From: CAVSCR01 sp963726575
GTDB taxonomy: Bacteria > Actinomycetota > Actinomycetes > JAHEKZ01
Length of the DNA: 64,000 nucleotides
Reading direction: 5' to 3'
Assembly: GCA_963726575.1 (NCBI GenBank)
Contig: CAVSCR010000003.1
Span: 682,001-746,000, forward strand
In this document: positions 37,780 to 45,838 of the stretch, piece by piece
Position numbering within the stretch: position 1 is the first letter of the stretch
Layout of the letters: every line of letters begins with the position of its first letter
Notes under the pieces: generated by a model
Database searches by the model: none
What the model was told of the DNA's origin: nothing
What the model saw: the letters and a program-made list of their open reading frames with translations, nothing else
Program-made: the position numbers and the translations under genes

Positions 37780-39348
37780 ATGAGGACAAGGTCGGCAGTC
37801 GTGATCGTTCTCGTCTTCAGCGCTGCTGTGGTCTCCGTGCTACCAGCTGGTGCGTCGGCGGGGACGCCGATCAACCTTCGGGCCGCGTCGCATCGGGCGG
37901 TGTCGGTTGCCGCGGGCGGGTCTCATAGCTGTGCCTTGACGGCAGTGGGTGGGGTGAGGTGTTGGGGGAGCAACAAGTTCGGGCAGCTCGGTGACGGCAC
38001 CTTGACCGACCGACTCCGTCCGGTGGACGTGGTTGGGCTGACTAGGGGTGTGATCGCCGTGTCGGCCGGGGAGGGGCATTCCTGTGCAGTGACGTCTGGT
38101 GGAGCGGTCAAGTGCTGGGGGTGGAACGCGAATGGGCAGCTCGGCGACGGCACCAAGAGGAGTCGCCGCACGCCGGTGAACGTCGTTGGCCTGTCAAGGG
38201 GTGTGGCTGACGTTTCGGCCGGCGGGGATCACAGCTGTGCGTTGACTCTGGCCGGCGGGGTGAAGTGTTGGGGCGCCAACTACACGGGCGAGATCGGCGA
38301 CGGGACGGCGACCGCCCGGTTCACTCCGGCCGACGTGCTAGGGCTGACCAGCGGGGCTGCCGCGGTGTCGGCTGGTGCTGAGTCCACGTGTGCGCTGACG
38401 GTGACCGGCGGCGCCAAGTGTTGGGGCTCCGACGCCGATGGAGTACTGGGCGACGGGGCCCCCTCGGATGTTCAGTACGCCCCGGTTGACGTGATCGGTC
38501 TTGACGCCGGCGTGGCCGAGATCTCGACCAGCACGGGCCGGGCTTGCGCAGTCACTACCGCTGGTGCCGCAGTCTGTTGGGGAACAGGCCCCCTTGGTGA
38601 TGGCACTGCCAATGACAGCGCTACACCGGTCGATGTTGTCGGACTCGGCACTAACGTTTCGAGAGTCTCCGTCGGGGGCAGCATCAACTGTGCGCTCTTG
38701 ACCAGCGGGGCAGTTAGCTGTTGGGGGAGCTCGGTCGGAGACGGAACTCCCACCCACCGACCATCGCCAGTCAAAGTCATCGGGTTGAGCAACGTGACGG
38801 CGATCTCTGCCGGTGACCTCCACGCCTGCGCGGTGACAGCGAGCGGCGCGGCCAGGTGCTGGGACTACAACTCCTCGGGCCAGATCGGCGACGGCACCCG
38901 GTTGAGTCGACTCGTCCCCATCACCGTGTCGGGCTTGACCGGCGTACCCACAGGCACCCTGCGACCAGACCTAATGATCGCCACACCCTCCGGCGCCAAC
39001 CTAGGCAACAACATCTACAACGCGACAGGGAGCGGCCAAACCCGCCGAGTCAACCTTGCCCGCAACCACACCAAGACGTTCACCCTGCGATACGAAACCG
39101 ATGGAAACGTCGGTGACATCCTCTTCTTGGAAGGCCCAGACAACGCACGTCTGTGTGAACTCGTCAGCGGATGCCAGGTCCACTGGACCAAGATTCAGCG
39201 CACCCAGAGAACCACAGTGCGGGTCACGGTATCGGTTCCTTCCAACGCCAAGATTGGACACCGATACCTCGCCAAGGTGCTGTGCCGCTCCTCACACGAT
39301 CCAGGGAAGCTGGATGTGGTCAAGATCGTCATCACAGTTGTCCGATGA
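37780..39348 (+). CDS. Secreted RCC1-repeat beta-propeller protein
   Basis: A 522-residue exported protein. A signal peptide (about residues 1-27, hydrophobic VVIVLVFSAAVVSVLPAGASA) is followed by seven RCC1-type repeats of about 46-52 residues, each with a [SI]C[AV][LV]T...GG..CWG core and most with GDGT, covering about 45-390 and forming one propeller. A C-terminal beta domain of about 130 residues follows (residues 395-522, with GNVGDILFLEGPDNARLCELVSG). ATG 37780 has GGAG 7 bases upstream; an in-phase upstream ATG at 37546 lacks a signal. It is probably a cell-surface or secreted binding protein; partners are unknown. Codon use looks less GC-rich than the core genes. Confidence 0.82.
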   Translation: MRTRSAVVIVLVFSAAVVSVLPAGASAGTPINLRAASHRAVSVAAGGSHSCALTAVGGVRCWGSNKFGQLGDGTLTDRLRPVDVVGLTRGVIAVSAGEGHSCAVTSGGAVKCWGWNANGQLGDGTKRSRRTPVNVVGLSRGVADVSAGGDHSCALTLAGGVKCWGANYTGEIGDGTATARFTPADVLGLTSGAAAVSAGAESTCALTVTGGAKCWGSDADGVLGDGAPSDVQYAPVDVIGLDAGVAEISTSTGRACAVTTAGAAVCWGTGPLGDGTANDSATPVDVVGLGTNVSRVSVGGSINCALLTSGAVSCWGSSVGDGTPTHRPSPVKVIGLSNVTAISAGDLHACAVTASGAARCWDYNSSGQIGDGTRLSRLVPITVSGLTGVPTGTLRPDLMIATPSGANLGNNIYNATGSGQTRRVNLARNHTKTFTLRYETDGNVGDILFLEGPDNARLCELVSGCQVHWTKIQRTQRTTVRVTVSVPSNAKIGHRYLAKVLCRSSHDPGKLDVVKIVITVVR

Positions 39349-39408
39349 CGAACCAGACACGGCTTCCAGACATCCCACAGCTTGCAGGAGCACGCGCCCC
39401 GACCGATC

Positions 39409-39426
39409 TCGGGCTGATCGGATCCG
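39409..39426 (+). repeat. Dispersed 18-bp repeat, copy 1
   Basis: TCGGGCTGATCGGATCCG, identical to copy 3 at 44091 and matching copy 2 at 41836 except for one inserted T. It lies in the gap between the convergent RCC1 and YCII genes. Confidence 0.6.
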
Positions 39427-39460
39427 CATATTGTGCGCGGTCTAGTAGCCGGTCTCGGAC

Positions 39461-39754
39461 CTACATGGAGTGCGCTTCGTAGACCCGGACGCTTTCGATG
39501 ATCGGCATGGTCTGGACGAGGGCTTCGGCGTCTTCGAGGCTGTCGGCGTTGAGGATGCAGTAGCCAACCAGCGGCGAGGTCGACTCGAGGCTGAGGTCGG
39601 CGCGGCCGGTCTTGGTGAGCTCGATACCACGCCCGAACGGGCTGCCGGGGTCAACGAGTTGCGGTCCGACGGAGGCGAACCAGGCGCCCCAGGCTTGCTT
39701 GATCTCATCGGTGGGCGGAACGAACCCGTAGGTCAAGACGATGAACTTCTTCAT
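39461..39754 (-). CDS. YCII-related domain protein
   Basis: A 97-residue protein with a dimeric ferredoxin-like YCII fold. It begins KKFIVLTYGF and ends with the LVGYCILNADSLEDAEALVQTMP segment that contains the conserved Asp and hydrophobic core of the family. Members near sigma factors and ArsR-type regulators often have DGPF- or YCII-type stress roles, but no activity is established. Its ATG overlaps the stop of the upstream ArsR-type regulator (ATGA), so the two form one operon and the protein may be what the regulator controls. Confidence 0.85.
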   Translation of the reverse strand: MKKFIVLTYGFVPPTDEIKQAWGAWFASVGPQLVDPGSPFGRGIELTKTGRADLSLESTSPLVGYCILNADSLEDAEALVQTMPIIESVRVYEAHSM

Positions 39755-40173
39755 GGCTTCTCCTTCTTCCTTCTTGACGATGACTCTGAGACGGCGATGT
39801 CTCTGACGATTCCGAGGTGCTGGTCATAGTTCTCGAACGTCGCCTGCTCGTTCCCCCAGTAGGTGTGGAACTGGCCAACCCAGTCCTGCAGTTGTCGCAG
39901 CGGCTGAGGGTTGAGCGTCAAGTAGTTGGTCCGACCCTGCTTTCGACGACTGATCAGTCCGGCGTTCTCCAGAACCTTGATGTGCTTGTGGATGGCCGGC
40001 AGAGACAGGCCGCGCATCTGAGCGAGTTGATGGATGGCGTACGGCTGCAGCCCTAGGACGTAGACGATCTCCCGCCGATGTGGATTGGCCAGCGCCTCCA
40101 GAACGCGGTCCAGCGGCGCCGACGCCTGGCCGTCTGGCAAATCACTTAACCTCCAAGTTAACTGTACCGCCAT
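39751..40173 (-). CDS. ArsR-type winged-helix transcriptional regulator
   Basis: A 140-residue repressor-like protein. The winged helix runs from LDRVLEALANPHRREIVYVLG, through the recognition helix SLPAIHKHIKVLENAGLI, to the wing SRRKQGRTNYLTL. No metal-binding Cys pair is seen, so it is not a metal sensor of the classic type. The C-terminal 50 residues are basic at the very end. The start is uncertain: ATG 40173 lacks a ribosome binding site, whereas an in-frame TTG at 40140 has GGAGG 9 bases upstream and would shorten the protein by 11 residues. It is coupled to the YCII gene and divergent from an HxlR-type regulator. Confidence 0.82.
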   Translation of the reverse strand: MAVQLTWRLSDLPDGQASAPLDRVLEALANPHRREIVYVLGLQPYAIHQLAQMRGLSLPAIHKHIKVLENAGLISRRKQGRTNYLTLNPQPLRQLQDWVGQFHTYWGNEQATFENYDQHLGIVRDIAVSESSSRRKKEKP

Positions 40174-40241
40174 CGGGTTCGCGGTCAAGGTCAACCCGGA
40201 CCAGTCACGCGACTTCTTGCTCTTTGCAAGCAGTCCGGGAT

Positions 40242-40260
40242 AACTTGTCATCAGCAAGTT
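40242..40260. promoter_or_regulatory. Inverted repeat in the ArsR/HxlR divergent region
   Basis: AACTTG and CAAGTT form perfect 6-base arms around a 7-base spacer, ending 15 bases before the HxlR-type gene. A related TTAAC/GTTAA pair lies at 40146-40161, next to the likely ArsR gene start. Both are plausible operators for one of the two regulators. Confidence 0.45.
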
Positions 40261-40275
40261 GGCGGAGGGAGGCGC

Positions 40276-40713
40276 GTGCGTAGGCGACGGCGACGGTCTG
40301 ACTGCCCGATCCACTTCGGCACGGAGGTGTTCGGGGACCCATGGACGCTGCTGATCCTGCGGGACCTACTGCTCAAGGGACGGTCCACCTACAGCGACTT
40401 CCTGCACGCCGAAGAAGGCATCGCCACCAACGTGCTGGCTGACCGGCTCACCCGACTGGAAGAAGACGGGCTGGTCACAGCAGAGCGCGGTATCGCGGGC
40501 GGGCGGGCTCACCGATACCACCCGACCCGAATGGCGATCGACCTCCTGCCGGTGCTGCTCCAGATCATCGCCTGGAGCGCCACCTACGACCCAGCCACCG
40601 CTGCCGACCCCGACTTCGTCAACCGGCTCCGCACCGACCCGGCCGGACTGGAACGCGACCTCAAAGACCAGGCAGCCGAGCTGATCTGGTCCGTCACCGA
40701 GGAGAAACCATGA
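40276..40713 (+). CDS. HxlR family transcriptional regulator
   Basis: A 145-residue winged-helix regulator. It has the HxlR signature GDPWTLLILRDLLLKGRSTYSDF at residues 20-42, then IATNVLADRLTRLEEDGLV and the wing RAHRYHPT. The Cys at residue 10 (SDCPIHF) corresponds to the N-terminal conserved Cys seen in many HxlR proteins that sense electrophiles. The GTG start has GGAGGGAGG just upstream. Its stop overlaps the SRPBCC gene (ATGA). It probably regulates itself and that partner gene. Confidence 0.9.
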   Translation: MRRRRRRSDCPIHFGTEVFGDPWTLLILRDLLLKGRSTYSDFLHAEEGIATNVLADRLTRLEEDGLVTAERGIAGGRAHRYHPTRMAIDLLPVLLQIIAWSATYDPATAADPDFVNRLRTDPAGLERDLKDQAAELIWSVTEEKP

Positions 40714-41198
40714 CCACACTCACGAACCAGATCACCATCGCAGCGCCCCGCTCAGCTGTCTGGCACGCCCTGACCACGCTCGATCTACTCGAGCAATACG
40801 ACCCCAGCGTCCGGTCCTCCCAGCTCGTTGGGGAGCAGACCAGCGCCCCAGGGGCACAACGGCGCTGCGACCTTCACCCGGCCGGCTGGTTCATCGAGCG
40901 AGTCACCGCATGGAAACCCGAGGAGGCGTTGGCGTTCGAACTGGTCACCTGCTCGCTACCGGTGAACCACCTCAGTCACGCCTACACGCTCAACCACTCC
41001 GGCGACCGTGTCGGCCCCGACCGTGATGCTCAGACCGTGGTCACCCAGGTGATGACCTACGAGCTCAAGTACGGTCCAGCAGGTAGAGCCTTGGACGCCC
41101 TTCTCGTTCGGCGCAGGTGGGACCGCGGGATCAAGGGATTCCTCCGCGGCCTGCAACAACACGTCCAAGCCCAGCACGCCGCGCCCACACGGGAGTAG
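40710..41198 (+). CDS. SRPBCC family (START-like) protein
   Basis: A 162-residue protein with the polyketide-cyclase/START-like fold. ITIAAPRSAVWHALTTLDLLEQYDP opens it, a mid-protein ERVTAWKPEEALAFEL follows, and a long C-terminal helix (RRWDRGIKGFLRGLQQHV) closes the ligand cavity. These proteins bind small hydrophobic ligands. It is translationally coupled to the HxlR regulator, suggesting that the pair responds to one ligand or stress. The ligand is unknown. Confidence 0.82.
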   Translation: MTTLTNQITIAAPRSAVWHALTTLDLLEQYDPSVRSSQLVGEQTSAPGAQRRCDLHPAGWFIERVTAWKPEEALAFELVTCSLPVNHLSHAYTLNHSGDRVGPDRDAQTVVTQVMTYELKYGPAGRALDALLVRRRWDRGIKGFLRGLQQHVQAQHAAPTRE

Positions 41199-41379
41199 TC
41201 CTCCGATGGCTCACGACTGCGACCTGGCCGACCGGGTACGCGCCGCCGTCAACGTCAACGCAAGCCGACGCGGAATGCACCCCCACGTACGTCGCATGTT
41301 CGGCGGCGGTACGGAGCCGACCTCTGGCGTTCACCAGAACCAGCGGCCAGCGACGAGGTCGCCAATCTAGGGTGAGGCG

Positions 41380-41784
41380 ATGAATGGGCTGGACTTCTGG
41401 ATCGGTGACTGGGATGCCGCATGGGACGGTGGCACGGGCCGCAACACGGTGAGCCGGGAGCTGGCTGGTCGTGCGGTCGTCGAGCGATTCGAGGCGGCCG
41501 GCGAGGAGCCGTTCTCCGGACTGAGTATCAGCGTCGCGGATCCGGCCGGGCGTTGGCAGCAGACGTGGGCGGACTCGGCCGGCAACTACTGGGCCTTTGT
41601 TGGCGGGCCTCGGGACGACGGTTCGTTCGTGTTCGCAACGCCGGGTCCAGTCGATGCCGAGGCGCTGTTCAAGCGAATGGTGTTCTTCAACATTCGCGCC
41701 GACTCGTTCGACTGGTGCTGGGAGGTGTCCCGCGACGCCAAAGACTGGACGCAGCGCTGGGCGATTGAATACCGCCGACGCTGA
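41380..41784 (+). CDS. Hypothetical protein, 134 aa (DUF1579-like)
   Basis: A small soluble protein beginning NGLDFWIGDWDAAWDG, a pattern of lipocalin-like DUF1579-type proteins, with repeated short beta segments (GNYWAFVGGP, GSFVFATPGP, FDWCWEVSRD). It has no signal peptide. TAGGGT at 41368-41373, 6 bases before the ATG, fits a -10 element for a leaderless mRNA, and no ribosome binding site is evident. Ligand and role are unknown. Confidence 0.68.
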   Translation: MNGLDFWIGDWDAAWDGGTGRNTVSRELAGRAVVERFEAAGEEPFSGLSISVADPAGRWQQTWADSAGNYWAFVGGPRDDGSFVFATPGPVDAEALFKRMVFFNIRADSFDWCWEVSRDAKDWTQRWAIEYRRR

Positions 41785-41835
41785 CGGAGTCAGGTCGGAG
41801 ACGTTGGAGGACGGCAACGCACAGACGTGCCGTTC

Positions 41836-41854
41836 TCGGGCTGATCTGGATCCG
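41836..41854 (+). repeat. Dispersed 18-bp repeat, copy 2 (one-base insertion)
   Basis: TCGGGCTGATCTGGATCCG, like copies at 39409 and 44091 with one extra T. It lies in the gap between two convergent genes. Confidence 0.55.
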
Positions 41855-41891
41855 GCAGAATCGCCGCATCACACCCAGCAGGACGGTCTGG

Positions 41892-42671
41892 CTACCGACC
41901 CCTGCGGATGAAGTTGTCCACCGTGGCGGTGAACAGCTCGGGTTCCTCCAGATTCCAGACATGACCGACGTCCTTGATCAGTTCCAGACGTGCGCTGGGA
42001 ATGCCCGCGGCGAGATCTCGGGAGCCCTTCAAGGCAAGGCGGTTCCGCGTTCCGCAGACCACAAGGGTGGGCGCGTCGATGTTGCCGAGTCGCGACCGTA
42101 GGTCCACCTGGCTGAACGCATGAAGGGCCGCCACCAGACGTCGCTTACCGACGCGCTTCTGCATCGCGACGGACTCCGCGGCAACGGCCGGGTAGGACTT
42201 CTTGACCTGGCCGGGTACCCCGCCGACCACCAGCCGTTCCGGCAAGACACGAGCAACCAACCACTCGATGCGACCGGTGGATCCCGGGTGAGCTTGACCG
42301 CCGGACAGTAGGAGGCTCGCGACACGTGCGGGATGGTCCAGTGCCACCTGCGCCGCGAGCGTTGCCCCGACAGAGATCCCCACCAGATGTGCGGGTCGTT
42401 GGCCGTGCAGTTCCAGGGCGCCAGCGATGGAGGTACTCGCCAGGGCCATCGAGAAGTCCGGCTCGTCTGCTTCGCTCAGGCCGGGCAGATCCAGCGACGC
42501 GACTTGATAGCCCAGGGCGCTCAGGGACTCCTGCTGCTCGCGCCACATCGAGCGGGGAACGCCGAACGCAGGTAAGAGGACCACAAGGTCCCCATCGCGG
42601 TCGCCGATCACATCGAGCACTGGCCTGCCCCTCACGGTGATGGAGAAGGACAGCGGAGCATGCCACACCAC
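41892..42671 (-). CDS. Alpha/beta hydrolase
   Basis: A protein of about 259 residues with the alpha/beta hydrolase fold. It shows VVLLPAFGVPRSMW at the oxyanion strand, the nucleophile elbow GISVGATLA (Ser) near residue 102, an Asp-bearing strand TLVVCGTRNRLAL and the catalytic His in DVGHVWNLEEPELF near 240. The start is uncertain: GTG 42671 is chosen because upstream in-frame sequence to 42788 encodes Arg/Ala-rich residues unlike the fold. The substrate is unknown. It is divergent from the flavoprotein gene at 42838, with which it may share control. Confidence 0.78.
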   Translation of the reverse strand: MVWHAPLSFSITVRGRPVLDVIGDRDGDLVVLLPAFGVPRSMWREQQESLSALGYQVASLDLPGLSEADEPDFSMALASTSIAGALELHGQRPAHLVGISVGATLAAQVALDHPARVASLLLSGGQAHPGSTGRIEWLVARVLPERLVVGGVPGQVKKSYPAVAAESVAMQKRVGKRRLVAALHAFSQVDLRSRLGNIDAPTLVVCGTRNRLALKGSRDLAAGIPSARLELIKDVGHVWNLEEPELFTATVDNFIRRGR

Positions 42672-42837
42672 GATGCCAGGGCATCCAGTCCGCGCGAACA
42701 CCTTCAGGCGCGCGGACAAAGCGGGCCGATGTGCCGCTCGGTGCCCTTGGGCGGTGTGCCGGGGAGCTGGAACCCTGACTTGAGCCAAGCGTTGTCCGGT
42801 CCTTCACCGGAAGGGTCGGAGGCGTCATCATGGCGGC

Positions 42838-44040
42838 GTGCGCAGCCCGTGTGTCGTCGTTGGGGCCGGCGCGGCTGGACTGGCAGTGAGCCGCGCTTTG
42901 GCCGACGCCGGGCTCGATCATGTGGTGCTCGAGCGCAATGACGTAGGCGACACCTGGCAGAGCAGGCGTTGGGACAGCTTCAGACTGAATACTCCCGGGT
43001 GGATGAATGCCTGCCTCGGCACCGTGGCGGCGTCTTCGTTCTCGTCCCGGGACGAGGTGGTGCGGCTGCTGGCGGAGCGGGCGGCATCGCTGCCGGTGCG
43101 TACTCATTCACCAGTCGACTCTGTCGAGCACGATCGGGGCGGGTTCGTGGTCCGCACCCCGAATGAGCAGTTCCATGCCCCGACGGTCGTCCTGGCTAGC
43201 GGGTTTCTGAACGTGCCACGCATCCCGGTGCGGGCAGGTCAGTTGACGTCTCGGGTCCACCAGTTGCACACCGGGGATTACCGCAACCCGAGCCAGCTAC
43301 CTCCGGGGGCCGTCTTGATCGTCGGCAGCGGGCAGTCGGGCTGCCAGATCGCCGAGGACCTCGCGTTGGCGGGACGGCGCGTATACCTGTCCACGAGCCG
43401 AGTGGGTCGCTTGCCGTGGACCTACCGCGGACGGGAGCTCATCGGGTGGTTGGTGGACGCCGGTTACTGGGACCAGCGACCGCAGGACCTGGCCGACCCG
43501 GCGGACACCAGGGCAGCGATTCCGGTCGTGGCCTCGGGCGGCCGCAGCTTGAGCTTGTCGATCCTGGCTCGGCTTGGGGTGACCCTGCTCGGCCGGGTTG
43601 CCTCCGTCGATGGAGAGAAGCTGACCCTGGACGACTCGCTCGCCGATAACGTGCAGTTCGGCGAGCGAGTCGCCGCCCAACTGACCAAGATGGCGGACGA
43701 TTTCATCGCGAGGCGCGGCATCGACGCGCCGGAACCGGAAGCGGAGACGGATCTAGATTCCGAACCGCTGCCGAACGCCGCGCCAACGGTGCTGGACCTC
43801 GCCGACGCAGGTATCAGTACCGTTCTTTGGTGTACCGGCTTCACCGGCGACCTTTCCTGGGTGCGGCTGCCCGTCCTGGATGATGCCAAACGGCCCCGTA
43901 ACGATCGGTGCAGGTCACCCATCCCGGGTATGTGGTTCATCGGTGTCCCTTGGCTCACCCGCCGGCGGTCGGGCATCTTGCACGGACTGCCGACGGACGC
44001 CACCGAGGTGGTCGAAGGCGTACTCCGTCACCTTTCCTGA
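42838..44040 (+). CDS. Flavin-containing monooxygenase-like FAD/NAD(P)H oxidoreductase
   Basis: A 400-residue flavoprotein. FAD loop CVVVGAGAAGLAVSRAL is at residues 5-21, the SRRWDSFRLNTPGW region near 42-55 follows, and NAD(P)H loop VLIVGSGQSGCQIAEDLA is near 158-175. A STVLWCTGF segment near 330 and a C-terminal GMWFIGVPW close the FAD domain. It resembles the actinobacterial group annotated as putative flavoprotein involved in K+ transport; true substrates are unknown. It has a GTG start and is divergent from an alpha/beta hydrolase, a combination seen in small-molecule oxidation modules. Confidence 0.85.
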   Translation: MRSPCVVVGAGAAGLAVSRALADAGLDHVVLERNDVGDTWQSRRWDSFRLNTPGWMNACLGTVAASSFSSRDEVVRLLAERAASLPVRTHSPVDSVEHDRGGFVVRTPNEQFHAPTVVLASGFLNVPRIPVRAGQLTSRVHQLHTGDYRNPSQLPPGAVLIVGSGQSGCQIAEDLALAGRRVYLSTSRVGRLPWTYRGRELIGWLVDAGYWDQRPQDLADPADTRAAIPVVASGGRSLSLSILARLGVTLLGRVASVDGEKLTLDDSLADNVQFGERVAAQLTKMADDFIARRGIDAPEPEAETDLDSEPLPNAAPTVLDLADAGISTVLWCTGFTGDLSWVRLPVLDDAKRPRNDRCRSPIPGMWFIGVPWLTRRRSGILHGLPTDATEVVEGVLRHLS

Positions 44041-44090
44041 AACGACAGTGGACATCTGACGATTGCATCGAGCGCACCGAGGTGCCGTAG

Positions 44091-44108
44091 TCGGGCTGAT
44101 CGGATCCG
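44091..44108 (+). repeat. Dispersed 18-bp repeat, copy 3
   Basis: TCGGGCTGATCGGATCCG, identical to copy 1 at 39409. It lies in the gap between the flavoprotein and the pyridoxamine oxidase-like gene. Confidence 0.6.
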
Positions 44109-44203
44109 AGTAGATGCACCTGGCACACTGGCGGCGTGAGCCTGACGGGGTCAACGATGACGCCCACGCGCCCGGCCCGCAGCAACTGCTCGGTGACGCG
44201 CAT

Positions 44204-44659
44204 ATGGTGACTTGGCACGTGGTTGAGCAGGCGGAGCCTGACTTCGCAGGTCGGGTGCGGGCACTGTTCGACGCCCATCGACACAAGACGATCGCAACTC
44301 TCCGGGCCGATGGCTCGCCGCGGATCTCCGGCATCGAGGCACACTTTGAGAACGGTGACTTGACCTTCGGCTCGATGCCGCTCGCTCGCAAGGGGGCGGA
44401 TCTACGACGCGACACCAGATTCGCACTCCACAGCGCCACTGTGGACCCCGTCGCCGGGGCTGAGGCTGTATGGCCGGGTGAAGCCAAGATCGCTGGGCGA
44501 GTAATCCTGAACCAATCATCAGCGGGCGGCGCGGACGGTGAGCACTTCCATGCCGACATCAGGGAAGTCGTGCACACCCACCTCAACGCTGCAGCAACCT
44601 TGCTCGTCATCGAATGGTGGACGCCGTCACGGGGTCTGCAGGTGATCGAACGGGAGTAG
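44204..44659 (+). CDS. Pyridoxamine 5'-phosphate oxidase-like flavin-binding protein
   Basis: A protein of about 151 residues with the split beta-barrel FMN-binding fold. FDAHRHKTIATLRADGSPRISGIE is the usual PNPOx-like opening, with GDLTFGSMPLARKGADLRRDTRFALHS next and a late ATLLVIEWWTPSRGLQVIER. It is probably an FMN- or F420-dependent reductase or oxidase of unknown substrate rather than the vitamin B6 enzyme. ATG 44204 is used; an in-phase ATG at 44114 would add 30 unconserved residues. The frame directly after its stop looks like a relic of another gene. Confidence 0.78.
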   Translation: MVTWHVVEQAEPDFAGRVRALFDAHRHKTIATLRADGSPRISGIEAHFENGDLTFGSMPLARKGADLRRDTRFALHSATVDPVAGAEAVWPGEAKIAGRVILNQSSAGGADGEHFHADIREVVHTHLNAAATLLVIEWWTPSRGLQVIERE

Positions 44660-44840
44660 CCCAGCGGCGGGAACGCTCGACGCCGGCAGCCGGGCTCCGA
44701 CGCGGAAACCCTGCGCCGGTACGAGGACGCGGGAGCGACGTGGTGGTTGGCACAGGCAGGCGACGTCGCCGGTAGACGCAAGCTCATCGCGACGGGATTC
44801 CCGTACCGAACCGTCGAGCCGTTCTACTGTCCTGCGGGGG
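44660..44840 (+). pseudogene. Possible relic of a luciferase-like (LLM/F420) oxidoreductase C-terminus
   Basis: An open stretch in the same frame, just after the PNPOx-like stop. It encodes SDAETLRRYEDAGATWWLA, which resembles the C-terminal YxxAGATWWLE-type segment of luciferase-like monooxygenases. There is no start codon, no catalytic core and nothing else of the gene, so at most this is a fragment left by deletion or recombination. The identification is by eye and tentative. Confidence 0.3.
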
Positions 44841-45641
44841 CTAGGACGTAGCTGGCGGCCTGGGTTGACCGATGGCGTCCAGCACAGCGTCGTCGAGGCC
44901 GCGAACGCAGCTCAGGGACTCGTCGACGGCGATGAAGCCCAGCGATTCGTAGAGTCGTCGACCAGCCGGGGTTCCGAGCAGAACCGCCCGTGTTACTGAC
45001 GGTTCCCACTCGGTGTGCAGGGCGTGTGAGAGGAGTGCCCGCCCGGCCCCACGACCTTGGTGGTGAGGTGGGGTCATCATCTCCATGACGCCGAGGCAAG
45101 AGCCGGAGCGCATCAGCCAAACGGTGCTGACCGGCTCATCACCATGGTGGGCGAGCCAGACCGAGGCAACTCCGTCGGCCGCGGCCCGCCCGATGCTGGC
45201 TGACAGCAGATCGCGGGGGACTTGGTGCGCAGCAGCGGTCAGCTCCAGCGCGGTGTTCAGCTCCTCGGCCGTGTCGCACCGGCTGATCTGAAAGGGTCCG
45301 CCAGATGGTTGCGGACGGCTCCGGCAGCACATCACAGGTTCCAGCACCGGGGCGACTTCGAAGCCCACGTCCAGCAAGGCCCGTCGGGCCTGGGGGGATG
45401 CGGCTTGCGACGTGAACGCCAACGCGGGTAAGTCCGATCCCAGCAGGGCTGCCAACTGTGCTCCACTGCGTTCGTCAGCCGTCGGGTCCAACCCGCAGAC
45501 ATTGAGCTCGGTGTTCGGCAACCGCGACAGCGACGCGAACCAGCCCTTGCCGGTGTGGACCCCGCCGGGGACGGCGTAGAACCGACCGGTCAGATCCGCC
45601 GCATCGACCCAGACGGACAGCACATCTGGGGGCGTCGTCAT
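44841..45641 (-). CDS. GNAT family acetyltransferase
   Basis: A 266-residue protein with a GNAT domain in its C-terminal half. The acetyl-CoA loop HHQGRGAGRALLSHAL is near residues 190-205, preceded by GSCLGVMEMMTPP and followed by the VLLGTPAGRRLYESLGFIAVDE motif typical of the family. The N-terminal 115 residues (with LPALAFTSQAASPQARRALLDVGFEV) may be a degenerate second GNAT fold. Substrate unknown. The gene faces away from the VOC gene, and a 12-base palindrome CGCGTATACGCG lies between them at 45699-45710. Confidence 0.85.
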   Translation of the reverse strand: MTTPPDVLSVWVDAADLTGRFYAVPGGVHTGKGWFASLSRLPNTELNVCGLDPTADERSGAQLAALLGSDLPALAFTSQAASPQARRALLDVGFEVAPVLEPVMCCRSRPQPSGGPFQISRCDTAEELNTALELTAAAHQVPRDLLSASIGRAAADGVASVWLAHHGDEPVSTVWLMRSGSCLGVMEMMTPPHHQGRGAGRALLSHALHTEWEPSVTRAVLLGTPAGRRLYESLGFIAVDESLSCVRGLDDAVLDAIGQPRPPATS

Positions 45642-45838
45642 CGAACAACCCAGATCACCTCGGCAACCCTAACCATCCGCACCACACCAAGACGCGGTCG
45701 CGTATACGCGGGCGTCCTGGCGCACCGGGCGGATCGGCGTCTAGCGTTGACGTCTCGGGGACGGAGATATCGGCGTCTGCGGCGGTGAAGCGCCAGATCG
45801 AAGATGCAGGAGCTCGGAGTGCGGGGACGGGAGCTGCC

